Source: Pectobacterium carotovorum (lineage in GTDB: Bacteria; Pseudomonadota; Gammaproteobacteria; Enterobacterales; Enterobacteriaceae). Taken from it: a DNA stretch of 64,000 bases. The notes below the pieces were generated by a model. It was not told the origin of the DNA. It did no database searches and saw only the letters and a list, made by a program, of their open reading frames with translations. How positions within the stretch are numbered: position 1 is the stretch's first letter; every line of letters begins with the position of its first letter. Location: the NCBI GenBank assembly GCA_016415585.1, contig CP066552.1, positions 4,030,001-4,094,000 of the forward strand, written 5' to 3'. Below, piece after piece: positions 1 to 7,843 of this stretch. The position numbers were made by a program, and so were the translations under genes.

Positions 1-180
1 ACGCTTGTGCCGGAATCTCTCGCCTGTATTAAGGCGGATAATGTGACCTATCATGATATCGGCATGCCCGAAATCCATACACAAATTGCGGCTATCTGGC
101 GCAAACATGAACGATCGCCGGTTATCGTGAATATGATTCACCTGATACGCCAACATTTGAGCAGTCAGCATCCCGATTAA
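1..180 (+). CDS. LysR-family regulator, C-terminal fragment (5' end off window)
   Basis: An open frame runs from base 1 to a TAA at 178-180 and encodes 59 residues. The segment reads as the last part of a LysR substrate-binding domain: a short beta strand with YHDIGMP, then a long helix with the IWRKHERSPVI pattern seen where LysR effector domains end, and finally an IRQHL helix. The DNA-binding N-terminus lies outside the window, so target and ligand cannot be named. The gene faces the yjjZ-like gene in the same direction, about 105 bases upstream of it. Confidence 0.7.
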   Translation, partial: TLVPESLACIKADNVTYHDIGMPEIHTQIAAIWRKHERSPVIVNMIHLIRQHLSSQHPD

Positions 181-247
181 CAAAATTAGGCAGAAAATTC
201 CAACAATCCGCTCGTCAAAAACTAGTAATTGATATAAATTCTTATAT

Positions 248-266
248 GATATTAGTTATCATTATC
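248..266 (+). promoter_or_regulatory. Putative Fur box upstream of the yjjZ-like gene
   Basis: The 19-mer GATATTAGTTATCATTATC matches the classical Fur consensus GATAATGATAATCATTATC at 15 of 19 positions, with a perfect right half. It lies 19 bases before the start codon at 286, in an A+T-rich stretch suited to a promoter. As I recall, the enterobacterial yjjZ gene is iron/Fur regulated and sits beside fhuF, which supports the reading. Binding is inferred. Confidence 0.6.
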
Positions 267-285
267 ATTTTTGACGGGTGGAAAA

Positions 286-576
286 ATGCTAACAGCAATG
301 ATCACAGCCTGCGGGCTATGGGGTGTGAGCTGGTGTATGGGGAAGCATCTGTCCAGCGCCTGGGGCGTGTTGCTGCCTTGTGTCATCATGCCGCTACTGG
401 CGCTGCTCAACCTGAACCTGACGCACCTAAAAGTGATTATCGCCATCGCCCTGCTGGCGACGCTTGTCATGCTGTTTCATCAACGTTTGCGCCACTATTT
501 ACTGTTGCCATCCTGCATTGCGCTAGCTGGCGGCTTGGCGGCGCTGTCCGTCACGTTTAATCTAACGACCCTGTAA
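286..576 (+). CDS. yjjZ: DUF1435 family small membrane protein, YjjZ-like
   Basis: This 96-residue protein matches my memory of the YjjZ/DUF1435 family: a WGVLLP motif near residue 26, a hydrophobic stretch, the LFHQRLRHYLLLPS segment around residues 63-76, and a last hydrophobic helix. It should be a small inner-membrane protein of unknown role. The ATG at 286 is preceded by a purine-rich GGGTGGAAA; an upstream TTG at 271 is in frame but sits at the edge of the Fur box and is unlikely. Position next to tRNA-Leu genes and rsmC agrees with the E. coli order fhuF-yjjZ-rsmC. Confidence 0.75.
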   Translation: MLTAMITACGLWGVSWCMGKHLSSAWGVLLPCVIMPLLALLNLNLTHLKVIIAIALLATLVMLFHQRLRHYLLLPSCIALAGGLAALSVTFNLTTL

Positions 577-716
577 AGGTACGTGGATGTAGATGAGTAA
601 ACGAGAAAGAGTACACAACTCAGAATGGTAAATAATCGCGAAAAAGCGGCATAGCCAGAAACGGGATAAAAGAGAATAAACAGGGAAGAAAATCAGGAAG
701 ATACAGAGGGAATCTA

Positions 717-803
717 TGGTGCGAAGAGAGGGACTTGAACCCTCACGTCCGTAAGGACACTAACACCTGAAGCTAGCGCGTCTACCAATTCCGCCACCTT
801 CGC
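717..803 (-). tRNA. leuV: tRNA-Leu (CAG), copy 3 of the transcript
   Basis: The 87-nt reverse-strand gene has the GCGAAGG acceptor end, anticodon loop CTTCAGGTG (anticodon CAG), a long class II variable arm, T-loop GGTTCAAGTCC and an encoded CCA. It is the most promoter-distal of three copies. Its variable-arm stem is fully paired GTCC/GGAC, unlike the other two copies. The assignment of V, P or Q to a particular copy is arbitrary. Confidence 0.97.
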
Positions 804-846
804 ACTGAGAATGTTGTTTGTCTTATACAATAAATCTATCACGACA

Positions 847-933
847 TGGTGCGAAGAGAGGGACTTGAACCCTCACGTCCGTAAGAACACTAACACCTGA
901 AGCTAGCGCGTCTACCAATTCCGCCACCTTCGC
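847..933 (-). tRNA. leuP: tRNA-Leu (CAG), middle copy
   Basis: This is an 87-nt tRNA-Leu with anticodon CAG and encoded CCA. It is identical to the copy at 1014-1100 and differs from the copy at 717-803 by one base in the variable arm (GTTC instead of GTCC, giving a U-G pair). The spacer to its neighbours is about 43 and 80 bases, as expected for one processed transcript. Confidence 0.97.
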
Positions 934-1013
934 AACTCTGTCATGCAATAACTATGTCATGTAACACTGATTTACTGCTTCGGTTCGACAAACCAGAACC
1001 GTTGTAGCGATGT

Positions 1014-1100
1014 TGGTGCGAAGAGAGGGACTTGAACCCTCACGTCCGTAAGAACACTAACACCTGAAGCTAGCGCGTCTACCAATTCCGCCACCTTCGC
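1014..1100 (-). tRNA. leuQ: tRNA-Leu (CAG), promoter-proximal copy
   Basis: This 87-nt tRNA-Leu(CAG) with encoded CCA is the first gene of the leu tRNA transcript. Its 5' end lies about 34 bases downstream of a good minus-strand promoter at 1135-1162. The body sequence equals that of the middle copy. Confidence 0.97.
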
Positions 1101-1134
1101 AACACTGCTTTACGCAATATCACTACGGGGCCGA

Positions 1135-1162
1135 ATTCTAGAGGTTTTCACGTTCACGTCAA
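1135..1162 (-). promoter_or_regulatory. Stringent-type sigma70 promoter of the tRNA-Leu operon
   Basis: On the minus strand TTGACG (1157-1162) and TAGAAT (1135-1140) are separated by 16 bases and followed by a GC-rich discriminator TCGGCCCC. A GC-rich discriminator is typical of stable-RNA promoters under ppGpp control. The promoter reads directly into the three tRNA genes. Confidence 0.75.
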
Positions 1163-1203
1163 TGATTATTTCCTCTGGAATGCGGGGTTTGCTGCAAAAA
1201 TCA

Positions 1204-2109
1204 TCATCTCGCTGCGGCGTTGCGTGTAAATAGCTCATCGAGCCATTCAATGAACACACGAATCCGTGGCGCGAGAAAACGACCGGGCGCATACATCACA
1301 TAAAGCGGCATCGCGGGCGGCGGCATTTCCGGCAGGATCTCAACCAGTTCCCCACTTTCCAGAAACGGGCGCAGGCCACGACGCGGAGCCTGAATAATCC
1401 CCAACCCGGCACGCGCGCTGGCGATGTAGGCATCGGTGCCGTTAACCTGCAACGCACCGGGCAGCATACGCGTAATGCACTCATCGCCCGACATGAATTC
1501 CAGCGGATAACGGTATTCGGTACGCAGAGAGAAATAGCCGACCATCTGATGCCCCGACAGCTCATCAAGCGAACGCGGCACGCCATAGCGCGCCAGATAG
1601 TCGGCCGATGCACAGGTTACCTGCGGCATTGACGGCAAATGGCGGGTCGCCAGCGTTTCATCGTCGGTCTGCCAAGCGCGCAGCACACAGTCGACACCTT
1701 CACGCAGCACATTAATCGCCGCATCGTTGGCACTCAGCATCAGCGTCACCTGCGGATAGCGCGCGTAGAACTCGCCCAGCGCCGGAACAACGATTTCCCT
1801 CGCCAGCGAGTGCGGCATATCCACCCGCACTTTGCCAATAGGCTGCTGCTTTTGCTGCGTGAACAGCGTGTCGATCTCTTCTATTTCCGCGAGCAATTGC
1901 AGACAGCGTTCATAGTAAACGCGCCCTTCGTCGGTGATCTGCACCTGACGAGTCGTACGTTGCAGCAAACGAACTCCCAGCCGTGCTTCAAGCTGTTTGA
2001 TGATGTTGCTCACCGTCGCGCGTGGCAGCGTCAGTCGCTCCGCCGCGCGGCTAAAGCTGCCCAGTTCGACAATACGCACAAAAACCCGCATCGCCTGAAT
2101 GTGATCCAT
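1204..2109 (-). CDS. LysR-family transcriptional regulator, divergent from aldo/keto reductase
   Basis: This 301-residue protein has a winged helix-turn-helix at residues about 1-60 (FSRAAERLTLPRATVSNIIKQLE) and the LysR effector domain after it (substrate-binding fold, residues about 90-295). The start is set at the ATG at 2109 giving MDHIQAM, the usual family N-terminus; an in-frame ATG at 2121 would add four residues and has no better ribosome site. It is transcribed divergently from the aldo/keto reductase at 2223 across a 113-base gap, the usual layout for a LysR protein controlling its neighbour. The inducer is unknown. Confidence 0.9.
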   Translation of the reverse strand: MDHIQAMRVFVRIVELGSFSRAAERLTLPRATVSNIIKQLEARLGVRLLQRTTRQVQITDEGRVYYERCLQLLAEIEEIDTLFTQQKQQPIGKVRVDMPHSLAREIVVPALGEFYARYPQVTLMLSANDAAINVLREGVDCVLRAWQTDDETLATRHLPSMPQVTCASADYLARYGVPRSLDELSGHQMVGYFSLRTEYRYPLEFMSGDECITRMLPGALQVNGTDAYIASARAGLGIIQAPRRGLRPFLESGELVEILPEMPPPAMPLYVMYAPGRFLAPRIRVFIEWLDELFTRNAAAR

Positions 2110-2222
2110 CGCCGCCACCATTGTTGGTTATTTTTGAATAGTGTTGCATAAAAAGCGGTATTTATCTTTGCTGGATAAACAACCAGACTGCTTTCACTGC
2201 CAACGACATGAGGAAGATGACA

Positions 2223-3215
<993 letters not shown>

Positions 3216-3236
3216 AAGAAGTATCAGTAATAAGGA

Positions 3237-4286
3237 TTACCGACGACGACCTTTGCTTCCTGTGCGCGGCGGACGACCGACGGTGGCCTGATACACCTTG
3301 AAGCGTCCGGTCTGCGCCAGCACTTCATGGCTACCAAAGGCGGCATCTAACAGCGCCGGATAAGGCAGGAAGGCGTTAGCGACGATGCGTAACTGTCCGC
3401 CAATCGGTAGATGGGTCACCGCACCACGAATCAGCATTTCCGCGGCTTGCAGGCTGGTCTGTAAGCCGTCATGGAACGGCGGATTAGACACGATCATATC
3501 GAAGCGGCCGTCGATGTCTGAGTAAACATTACTCGCAATCACGCTGCCTTCTAACGCATTCGCCGCCAGCGTTGCCTTGCTGGATTCGACAGCGGCTGCA
3601 CTGACATCACTCAGCGTCAGGCGAATTTTCGGCGACTGTTTCGCCAGTACCGATGCCAATACGCCCGCACCGCAGGCGATATCCAGCACTTTGCCTTTCA
3701 TGTGCGGCTCAAACGTAGACAGCAGCAGTCGGCTACCCGGATCCAGATCATCACGACTGAAGACACCCGGAAGCGTTTTGACGGTCACGCCGTCCGTCAC
3801 ATACTCGTCCCACCACTCATCCAGCGTGAAGCTGGCCTGCTTATCAATCCGACCGTGGTAAAGCCCGCAGCGACGTGCGCTGTCGATTTTTACCAGCTCA
3901 ACGAAGTCAGACAGCACAATTTCAGCACTACGCACGCCGCTGCGGTTTTCCCCAACAACGAAGATTTCCGTACCGACCGGCATCAGAGACAGCAGGTTAC
4001 GCAGTTGGAATTCCGCTTCCTGTTTGCTCTTCGGCCAGTAATAAATCAGCGTGTCGCTATCCGCCACCAGCGCCGCATCCGCGACCAGACCATATTGAGC
4101 GTTATCCCCAAGTGGCTTTGCCATCTGTTGCCAGTGGTGATATTGGTTGCAATGGACACGCACTGACGCCGCCTCAAATTGTGCGGGCAGGGTATCCTGC
4201 AAATCACCGGCAAACAGAACTCGGCGTGAAAGAAATTCGTCACTATGGCGCAGTATGACTTCACTGGCGGGGGTTAATGCGGACAT
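3237..4286 (-). CDS. rsmC: 16S rRNA (guanine1207-N2)-methyltransferase RsmC
   Basis: This 349-residue protein is full length for RsmC, which methylates G1207 of 16S rRNA in the assembled 30S subunit using S-adenosylmethionine. The N-terminal half is the degenerate, non-catalytic methyltransferase-like domain; the C-terminal half carries the SAM motif DIACGAGVL (about 202-210) and the catalytic NPPF motif (268-271). The C-terminus ends in a basic TGSKGRRR tail. It converges with the aldo/keto reductase, 21 bases apart, and diverges from holD. The chromosomal neighbourhood (yjjZ, rsmC, holD, rimI) matches E. coli. Confidence 0.97.
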   Translation of the reverse strand: MSALTPASEVILRHSDEFLSRRVLFAGDLQDTLPAQFEAASVRVHCNQYHHWQQMAKPLGDNAQYGLVADAALVADSDTLIYYWPKSKQEAEFQLRNLLSLMPVGTEIFVVGENRSGVRSAEIVLSDFVELVKIDSARRCGLYHGRIDKQASFTLDEWWDEYVTDGVTVKTLPGVFSRDDLDPGSRLLLSTFEPHMKGKVLDIACGAGVLASVLAKQSPKIRLTLSDVSAAAVESSKATLAANALEGSVIASNVYSDIDGRFDMIVSNPPFHDGLQTSLQAAEMLIRGAVTHLPIGGQLRIVANAFLPYPALLDAAFGSHEVLAQTGRFKVYQATVGRPPRTGSKGRRR

Positions 4287-4445
4287 CAGGCTACGGCTCC
4301 TTAATCATTGAACGGGGGATTATATACGCTTCGTCCCCGAAGTTGCAGAGCGGAGAGGAAATAACCGCACCGACGTTGGCGCAGTCTGACGGGGTTTGTT
4401 AGCATAGGCACGAATCATTTTCTCGCACGCCAGACAGGATAACGC

Positions 4446-4877
4446 ATGGAATCAAGACGTGACAGGCTGCTACAGCAACTGGGGATTACGCAGTGGACGC
4501 TGCGTCGCCCGACGGTGCTGCAAGGCGAAATCGCCGTCAGTCTGCCCGAACAGGTGCGTCTGGTGATTGTCTCCGCCGAGCCGCTGGCCGATGATGAACC
4601 ACTGCTGACCGACGTTCTGCACAGTCTGGCGCTCACTCCCGCGCAAGCCTATCGCCTGACGCCGCAGCAGATCGAGATGTTGCCCGCCGACGCGCACTGC
4701 CATAGCTGGCGGTTGGGCATCGCGGAACCCATTGCGCTACAGGGTGTTCAGCTTTCCAGCCCTCTGCTTTCCGAACTTTATCAAAATGCCGACGCCAAAC
4801 GGGCGCTGTGGCAACAGATCTGTGAACATGAACACGATATCTTCTCTGACGCCAGCCGATCTGGCACAAGCCTTTAA
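4446..4877 (+). CDS. holD: DNA polymerase III psi subunit HolD
   Basis: This 143-residue protein is the psi subunit of the clamp-loader complex, which binds chi (HolC) and links the replicase to SSB. The N-terminus MESRRDRLLQQLGITQW is the characteristic peptide, followed by the small nucleotide-hydrolase-like fold with LRRPTVLQGEIAV and, near the end, PLLSELYQNADAKRALW. An AGGA lies eight bases before the ATG. The last 50 bases overlap the start of rimI, the conserved enterobacterial arrangement that couples the two genes. Confidence 0.95.
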   Translation: MESRRDRLLQQLGITQWTLRRPTVLQGEIAVSLPEQVRLVIVSAEPLADDEPLLTDVLHSLALTPAQAYRLTPQQIEMLPADAHCHSWRLGIAEPIALQGVQLSSPLLSELYQNADAKRALWQQICEHEHDIFSDASRSGTSL

Positions 4878-5271
4878 AATTGAACAAGTCAGCCACGCCT
4901 TTCCCTGGTCGGAAAAGACGTTTGTCAGCAATCAAGGTGAGCGTTATTTCAACATCAAACTGGAGCATGACGGGCAGCTTGCCGCTTACGCCATCACTCA
5001 GGTCGTGCTGGATGAAGCGACGTTGTTCAATATCGCGGTACACCCCGACCACCAGCGTCAAGGGCTGGGTCGCCAGCTATTGGAACACCTGATCGACGAA
5101 ATGGAACGCCGCGGCATTCTGACGCTGTGGCTGGAAGTCCGCGAGTCAAACGCGCGAGCCATCGCGCTTTATGAGAGTCTGGGATTTAACGAAGTCTCCG
5201 TGCGCCGGGATTATTACCCCACGGCCCAGGGTCGGGAAGACGCCATTCTCATGGCGCTGCCGCTCGGCTAA
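4828..5271 (+). CDS. rimI: Ribosomal protein S18-alanine N-acetyltransferase RimI
   Basis: This 147-residue GNAT enzyme acetylates the N-terminal alanine of ribosomal protein S18. It shows the acetyl-CoA loop QRQGLGRQLL (about residues 76-85), the LEVRESNARAIALYESLGF helix typical of RimI, and the C-terminal YY-x-ED-A-MAL pattern. The start ATG at 4828 (MNTISSLTPADL) lies inside holD and matches the family length. In E. coli yjjG follows rimI; here a short repeat and an unrelated secreted protein follow instead. Confidence 0.96.
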   Translation: MNTISSLTPADLAQAFKIEQVSHAFPWSEKTFVSNQGERYFNIKLEHDGQLAAYAITQVVLDEATLFNIAVHPDHQRQGLGRQLLEHLIDEMERRGILTLWLEVRESNARAIALYESLGFNEVSVRRDYYPTAQGREDAILMALPLG

Positions 5272-5300
5272 CCTCTTTACCTACGGCGCTCGCTACTCGG

Positions 5301-5340
5301 CGGGTGCCATTGGGTGCCATTGGGTGCCATTGGGTGCCAT
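5301..5340. repeat. Four tandem copies of a 10-bp unit
   Basis: The unit TGGGTGCCAT occurs four times head to tail, the first copy with C in place of the first T. The array lies 30 bases after the rimI stop codon in non-coding DNA. Perfect short tandem repeats like this are prone to copy-number change by slipped-strand replication. No function is evident. Confidence 0.9.
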
Positions 5341-5502
5341 AATGTGCGCCCCATCCCGCTCTGCCTTTTTTTCTGATAGAAAAATCCCCGCAACGTGATC
5401 GCTATAAATAAAACCTTGTTTCTTTTTTATCACAATGAGATTCCATTTCATGTTTCTGGTTTGCAGGCATGCATGGTTTATCCGTTATCTACGAGGAATA
5501 AT

Positions 5503-5982
5503 ATGAAAAAATACACTCTGGCTACGACGCTCCTGTGCGGTTTATTCTCTCTTTCCGCTCACGCGGTACAAGTAACGGCGGTGACAGCTTCCGCTTATGA
5601 TTCAGACAAGGGCCACAAACCTGCCAACATTGCCGATGGCGACGTAAAAACGCGCTGGGCGGCAAATGGTGAGAGCTGGGTTCAGGTAGAACTGGATAAA
5701 GAACAGTCGGTTGAAAACTTTGTTCTGGTTCCTTTCAAAGCGGACGAGCGCAAACTGAAATTCTCCGTTTCCTACTCCACCGACGGGAAAACCTGGCAAA
5801 AACTGGCTGACAATCTGGTCACCTCCAACAATGCCAAAGACGGTGAAAAATTCACCTTCCCTGCCGTGAAAGCGAAATTCTTCAAGCTGGATACGTTCGG
5901 CACCGATGTGAACAAATGGAGTGCCATCAACGAGATCAGCTTTAACAGTGCCGCACAGGTTCCGGCTCAGGCCATCAAGTAA
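5503..5982 (+). CDS. Secreted protein with F5/8 type C (discoidin) domain
   Basis: This 159-residue protein begins with a clear signal peptide (MKKYTLATTLLCGLFSLSAHA, cleavage after AHA). The remainder is a single discoidin-type beta sandwich, recognisable from TASAYDSDKGHKPANIADGD, the TRWAA strand, WVQVELDKEQSVENFVLVP and a final INEISF strand. Such domains bind carbohydrate or other surface ligands, so a periplasmic or extracellular binding role is likely; no catalytic domain is present. The start is the ATG at 5503, preceded by ACGAGGA; upstream in-frame codons would bury the signal peptide. It stands alone between rimI and the iron-signalling genes, with no apparent partners. Confidence 0.85.
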   Translation: MKKYTLATTLLCGLFSLSAHAVQVTAVTASAYDSDKGHKPANIADGDVKTRWAANGESWVQVELDKEQSVENFVLVPFKADERKLKFSVSYSTDGKTWQKLADNLVTSNNAKDGEKFTFPAVKAKFFKLDTFGTDVNKWSAINEISFNSAAQVPAQAIK

Positions 5983-6029
5983 CGTGCTGGAATCGTCTGG
6001 CGCTTAGGTCAGTCGATTCCGCTGTCGTT

Positions 6030-6073
6030 GAACGCACCACGCCCGATACGGCTATCGAGTGTGGTGCATTCCA
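6030..6073 (+). terminator. Hairpin downstream of the discoidin gene (weak terminator candidate)
   Basis: GCACCAC and GTGGTGC flank a further CGATA/TATCG pairing, forming an interrupted stem about 50 bases after the stop codon at 5982. There is no U-run after it, so it may be an mRNA-stabilising structure and not a true intrinsic terminator. Confidence 0.35.
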
Positions 6074-6148
6074 ACCTTGCGCCCCCTGCATGCTTACCGC
6101 TTCCCTCACCTTCCCCTCCGACACCGTTATCCACATTTTCCTTAGCGT

Positions 6149-6167
6149 TGAAATAAAAATCATTCTC
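6149..6167 (+). promoter_or_regulatory. Putative Fur box before the ECF sigma gene
   Basis: TGAAATAAAAATCATTCTC matches the 19-bp Fur consensus at 13 positions, including the core AATCATT. It lies 55 bases before the sigma factor ATG at 6222. Iron-starvation sigma/anti-sigma pairs are commonly Fur-repressed, which supports the assignment. Confidence 0.5.
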
Positions 6168-6221
6168 AATTAATATGCGCCTGAAATTTGACCTCCTATC
6201 GCTCCGTTTCAGGCACCAGAC

Positions 6222-6764
6222 ATGTCATCAGCCAATATTGATACCTCATCAGATCTGCATCAGCTCTATTGTCAGCATCATGGCTGGTTACAGGGGCTAT
6301 TGCGCAAACGGCTGGGGAATCTGTGTGATGCGGCCGATCTGGCGCAGGATGTATTTTTACGGCTCTTACTGAAACCACGCCAGTTTGACAGCCACGCGGG
6401 GGCGCGGGCTTATATGAGCGTAATGGCGCAAGGCATGTGTGTCGACCTCTGGCGCAAACGGGAAATTGAACGCGCCTGGCTCACCTCGCTGGCCGAACAG
6501 CCAGAACCGGTTGCGCTGTCGGCGGAAGACAGCAACATCATTCTCGAAACCCTGTATCAGGTCGATGCCATGCTGCGAGCGCTGCCAGAGAAGGTACGCG
6601 CGGCCTTTATCATGGCGCAGGTACAGGGGTTACCCTATCGAGACATTGCCGAAACGCTGGGCGTTTCCGAGCGCATGGTGAAAAAATACATGGCACAGGC
6701 CATGCTGCATTGTGTGCTGTTGGAAGCGGAGATAGACGCGGACGGTCAGGCCGTTGATTCATGA
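6222..6764 (+). CDS. FecI-like ECF sigma factor (iron starvation)
   Basis: This 180-residue protein has the two-domain ECF sigma architecture: sigma region 2 at about 15-80 with DLAQDVFLRLL, and region 4 at about 115-165 with the helix-turn-helix LPYRDIAETLGVSERMVKKYM. Sequence and neighbours place it in the FecI/PvdS iron-starvation group, which directs RNA polymerase to a siderophore receptor promoter after an outer-membrane signal. Its stop overlaps the next gene by four bases (ATGA), so sigma and anti-sigma are translationally coupled. The Fur box at 6149 suggests iron repression. Confidence 0.92.
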   Translation: MSSANIDTSSDLHQLYCQHHGWLQGLLRKRLGNLCDAADLAQDVFLRLLLKPRQFDSHAGARAYMSVMAQGMCVDLWRKREIERAWLTSLAEQPEPVALSAEDSNIILETLYQVDAMLRALPEKVRAAFIMAQVQGLPYRDIAETLGVSERMVKKYMAQAMLHCVLLEAEIDADGQAVDS

Positions 6765-7723
6765 ATAAGCCCAGCTTCATCGCCTTGCAGCAGGCATCGC
6801 AATGGTACGCCCAACTGTGCGATCGGGAACCTGACGATGAACACTACCACCACTGGCAGCGTTGGATGGACGAAAGCGAGGAACACCGTCAGGCCTGGGA
6901 GTACGTGCAAACGGTCAGCCAGCGCTTCCAACCGCTGCGTGGCGACGGCCAGCAGCCCGCGCTGAATACGCTACTGCACCAACCTGCGCCGATGACACGC
7001 CGCCGTGCGCTCAAGCTCGCCGCGCTACTCAGCACCGGTTCACTGCTTTCCTGGCTGACTTACCGCCATACGCCGCTAAAAGACTCGCTGCTGGCGATGA
7101 CGGCCGATCATCACAGCGCGGTTGGAGAAATCAAACCGCTCACCTTACCGGACAACACCCGACTGTGGCTGAACACCGCCAGCGCGATTGATATCCGCTA
7201 CAGCGACCAGCGGCGGGAAATTGCCCTGCTGGCGGGGGATATTCTGATTGAGACCGCCGCCGACGCTCGCCCCTTCTTCGTCACCACCGCGCAAGGGCGT
7301 ATGCAGGCGCTGGGCACGCGCTTCAGCGTCGCGCAGGAACCAGACGCTACCACGCTCACCGTTTACCAACACGCGGTTGAGATCAGCGCCACATCCGCCT
7401 CCGCCACACGTCGGGTTAATGCGGGCTATCACCTGCGCTTTAACGCCGATGGTCAGGGTAACATCGTGCCCAACCAGCAGAATGATGCCGACTGGTCACA
7501 CGGCGTGCTCCAGGCGGACAACATGCCGTTGGGAGAGGTCGTGGCACAGCTGTCCCGCTATCGCCGCGGCTATCTGGCGTGCCAGCCTGCCATCGCGGAT
7601 TTACGTGTGATGGGTACTTTCCCCTTAACCGATACCGACATGGCACTGAACATGCTGGCGCAGGCCTTCCCGGTCCGCATCCAGCGGCGTTTTCCGTGGT
7701 GGGTAACCGTCGAGCCGCGCTGA
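6761..7723 (+). CDS. FecR-family anti-sigma factor / signal transducer
   Basis: This 320-residue protein has the FecR layout. The cytoplasmic N-terminal sigma-binding domain (DUF4880-like, about 8-50) contains the invariant-type tryptophans in SQWYAQL, HHWQRWMD and RQAWEYV. One membrane helix lies at about 85-102 (ALLSTGSLLSWLTY). The periplasmic FecR domain follows (about 125-225; LPDNTRLWLNTASAIDI, LLAGDILIET, ALGTRFSV), then a C-terminal DUF4974/STN-like part (about 255-318). It receives the signal from the receptor's periplasmic domain and releases the sigma factor. It is coupled to the sigma gene and lies 120 bases before the receptor gene. Confidence 0.93.
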   Translation: MNKPSFIALQQASQWYAQLCDREPDDEHYHHWQRWMDESEEHRQAWEYVQTVSQRFQPLRGDGQQPALNTLLHQPAPMTRRRALKLAALLSTGSLLSWLTYRHTPLKDSLLAMTADHHSAVGEIKPLTLPDNTRLWLNTASAIDIRYSDQRREIALLAGDILIETAADARPFFVTTAQGRMQALGTRFSVAQEPDATTLTVYQHAVEISATSASATRRVNAGYHLRFNADGQGNIVPNQQNDADWSHGVLQADNMPLGEVVAQLSRYRRGYLACQPAIADLRVMGTFPLTDTDMALNMLAQAFPVRIQRRFPWWVTVEPR

Positions 7724-7843
7724 TATCACCTTCTTTTTTAGATGCAGACAAAAAATTTGCTCTTTTGAGTTCCCCTTTCTCCGCGGTCGTTCGATTCACA
7801 GTAAAACCACCAATTTTTACTCTGGGTCAGAAGGCGAATTTTC

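Noticed and set aside
717..1100. Three 87-bp near-identical repeats as mobile or CRISPR-like repeats
   Set aside because: They fold as complete tRNA-Leu genes with encoded CCA.
5301..5340. Short repeats as a possible CRISPR array
   Set aside because: The units are contiguous without spacers and only 10 bp long; no cas genes are nearby.
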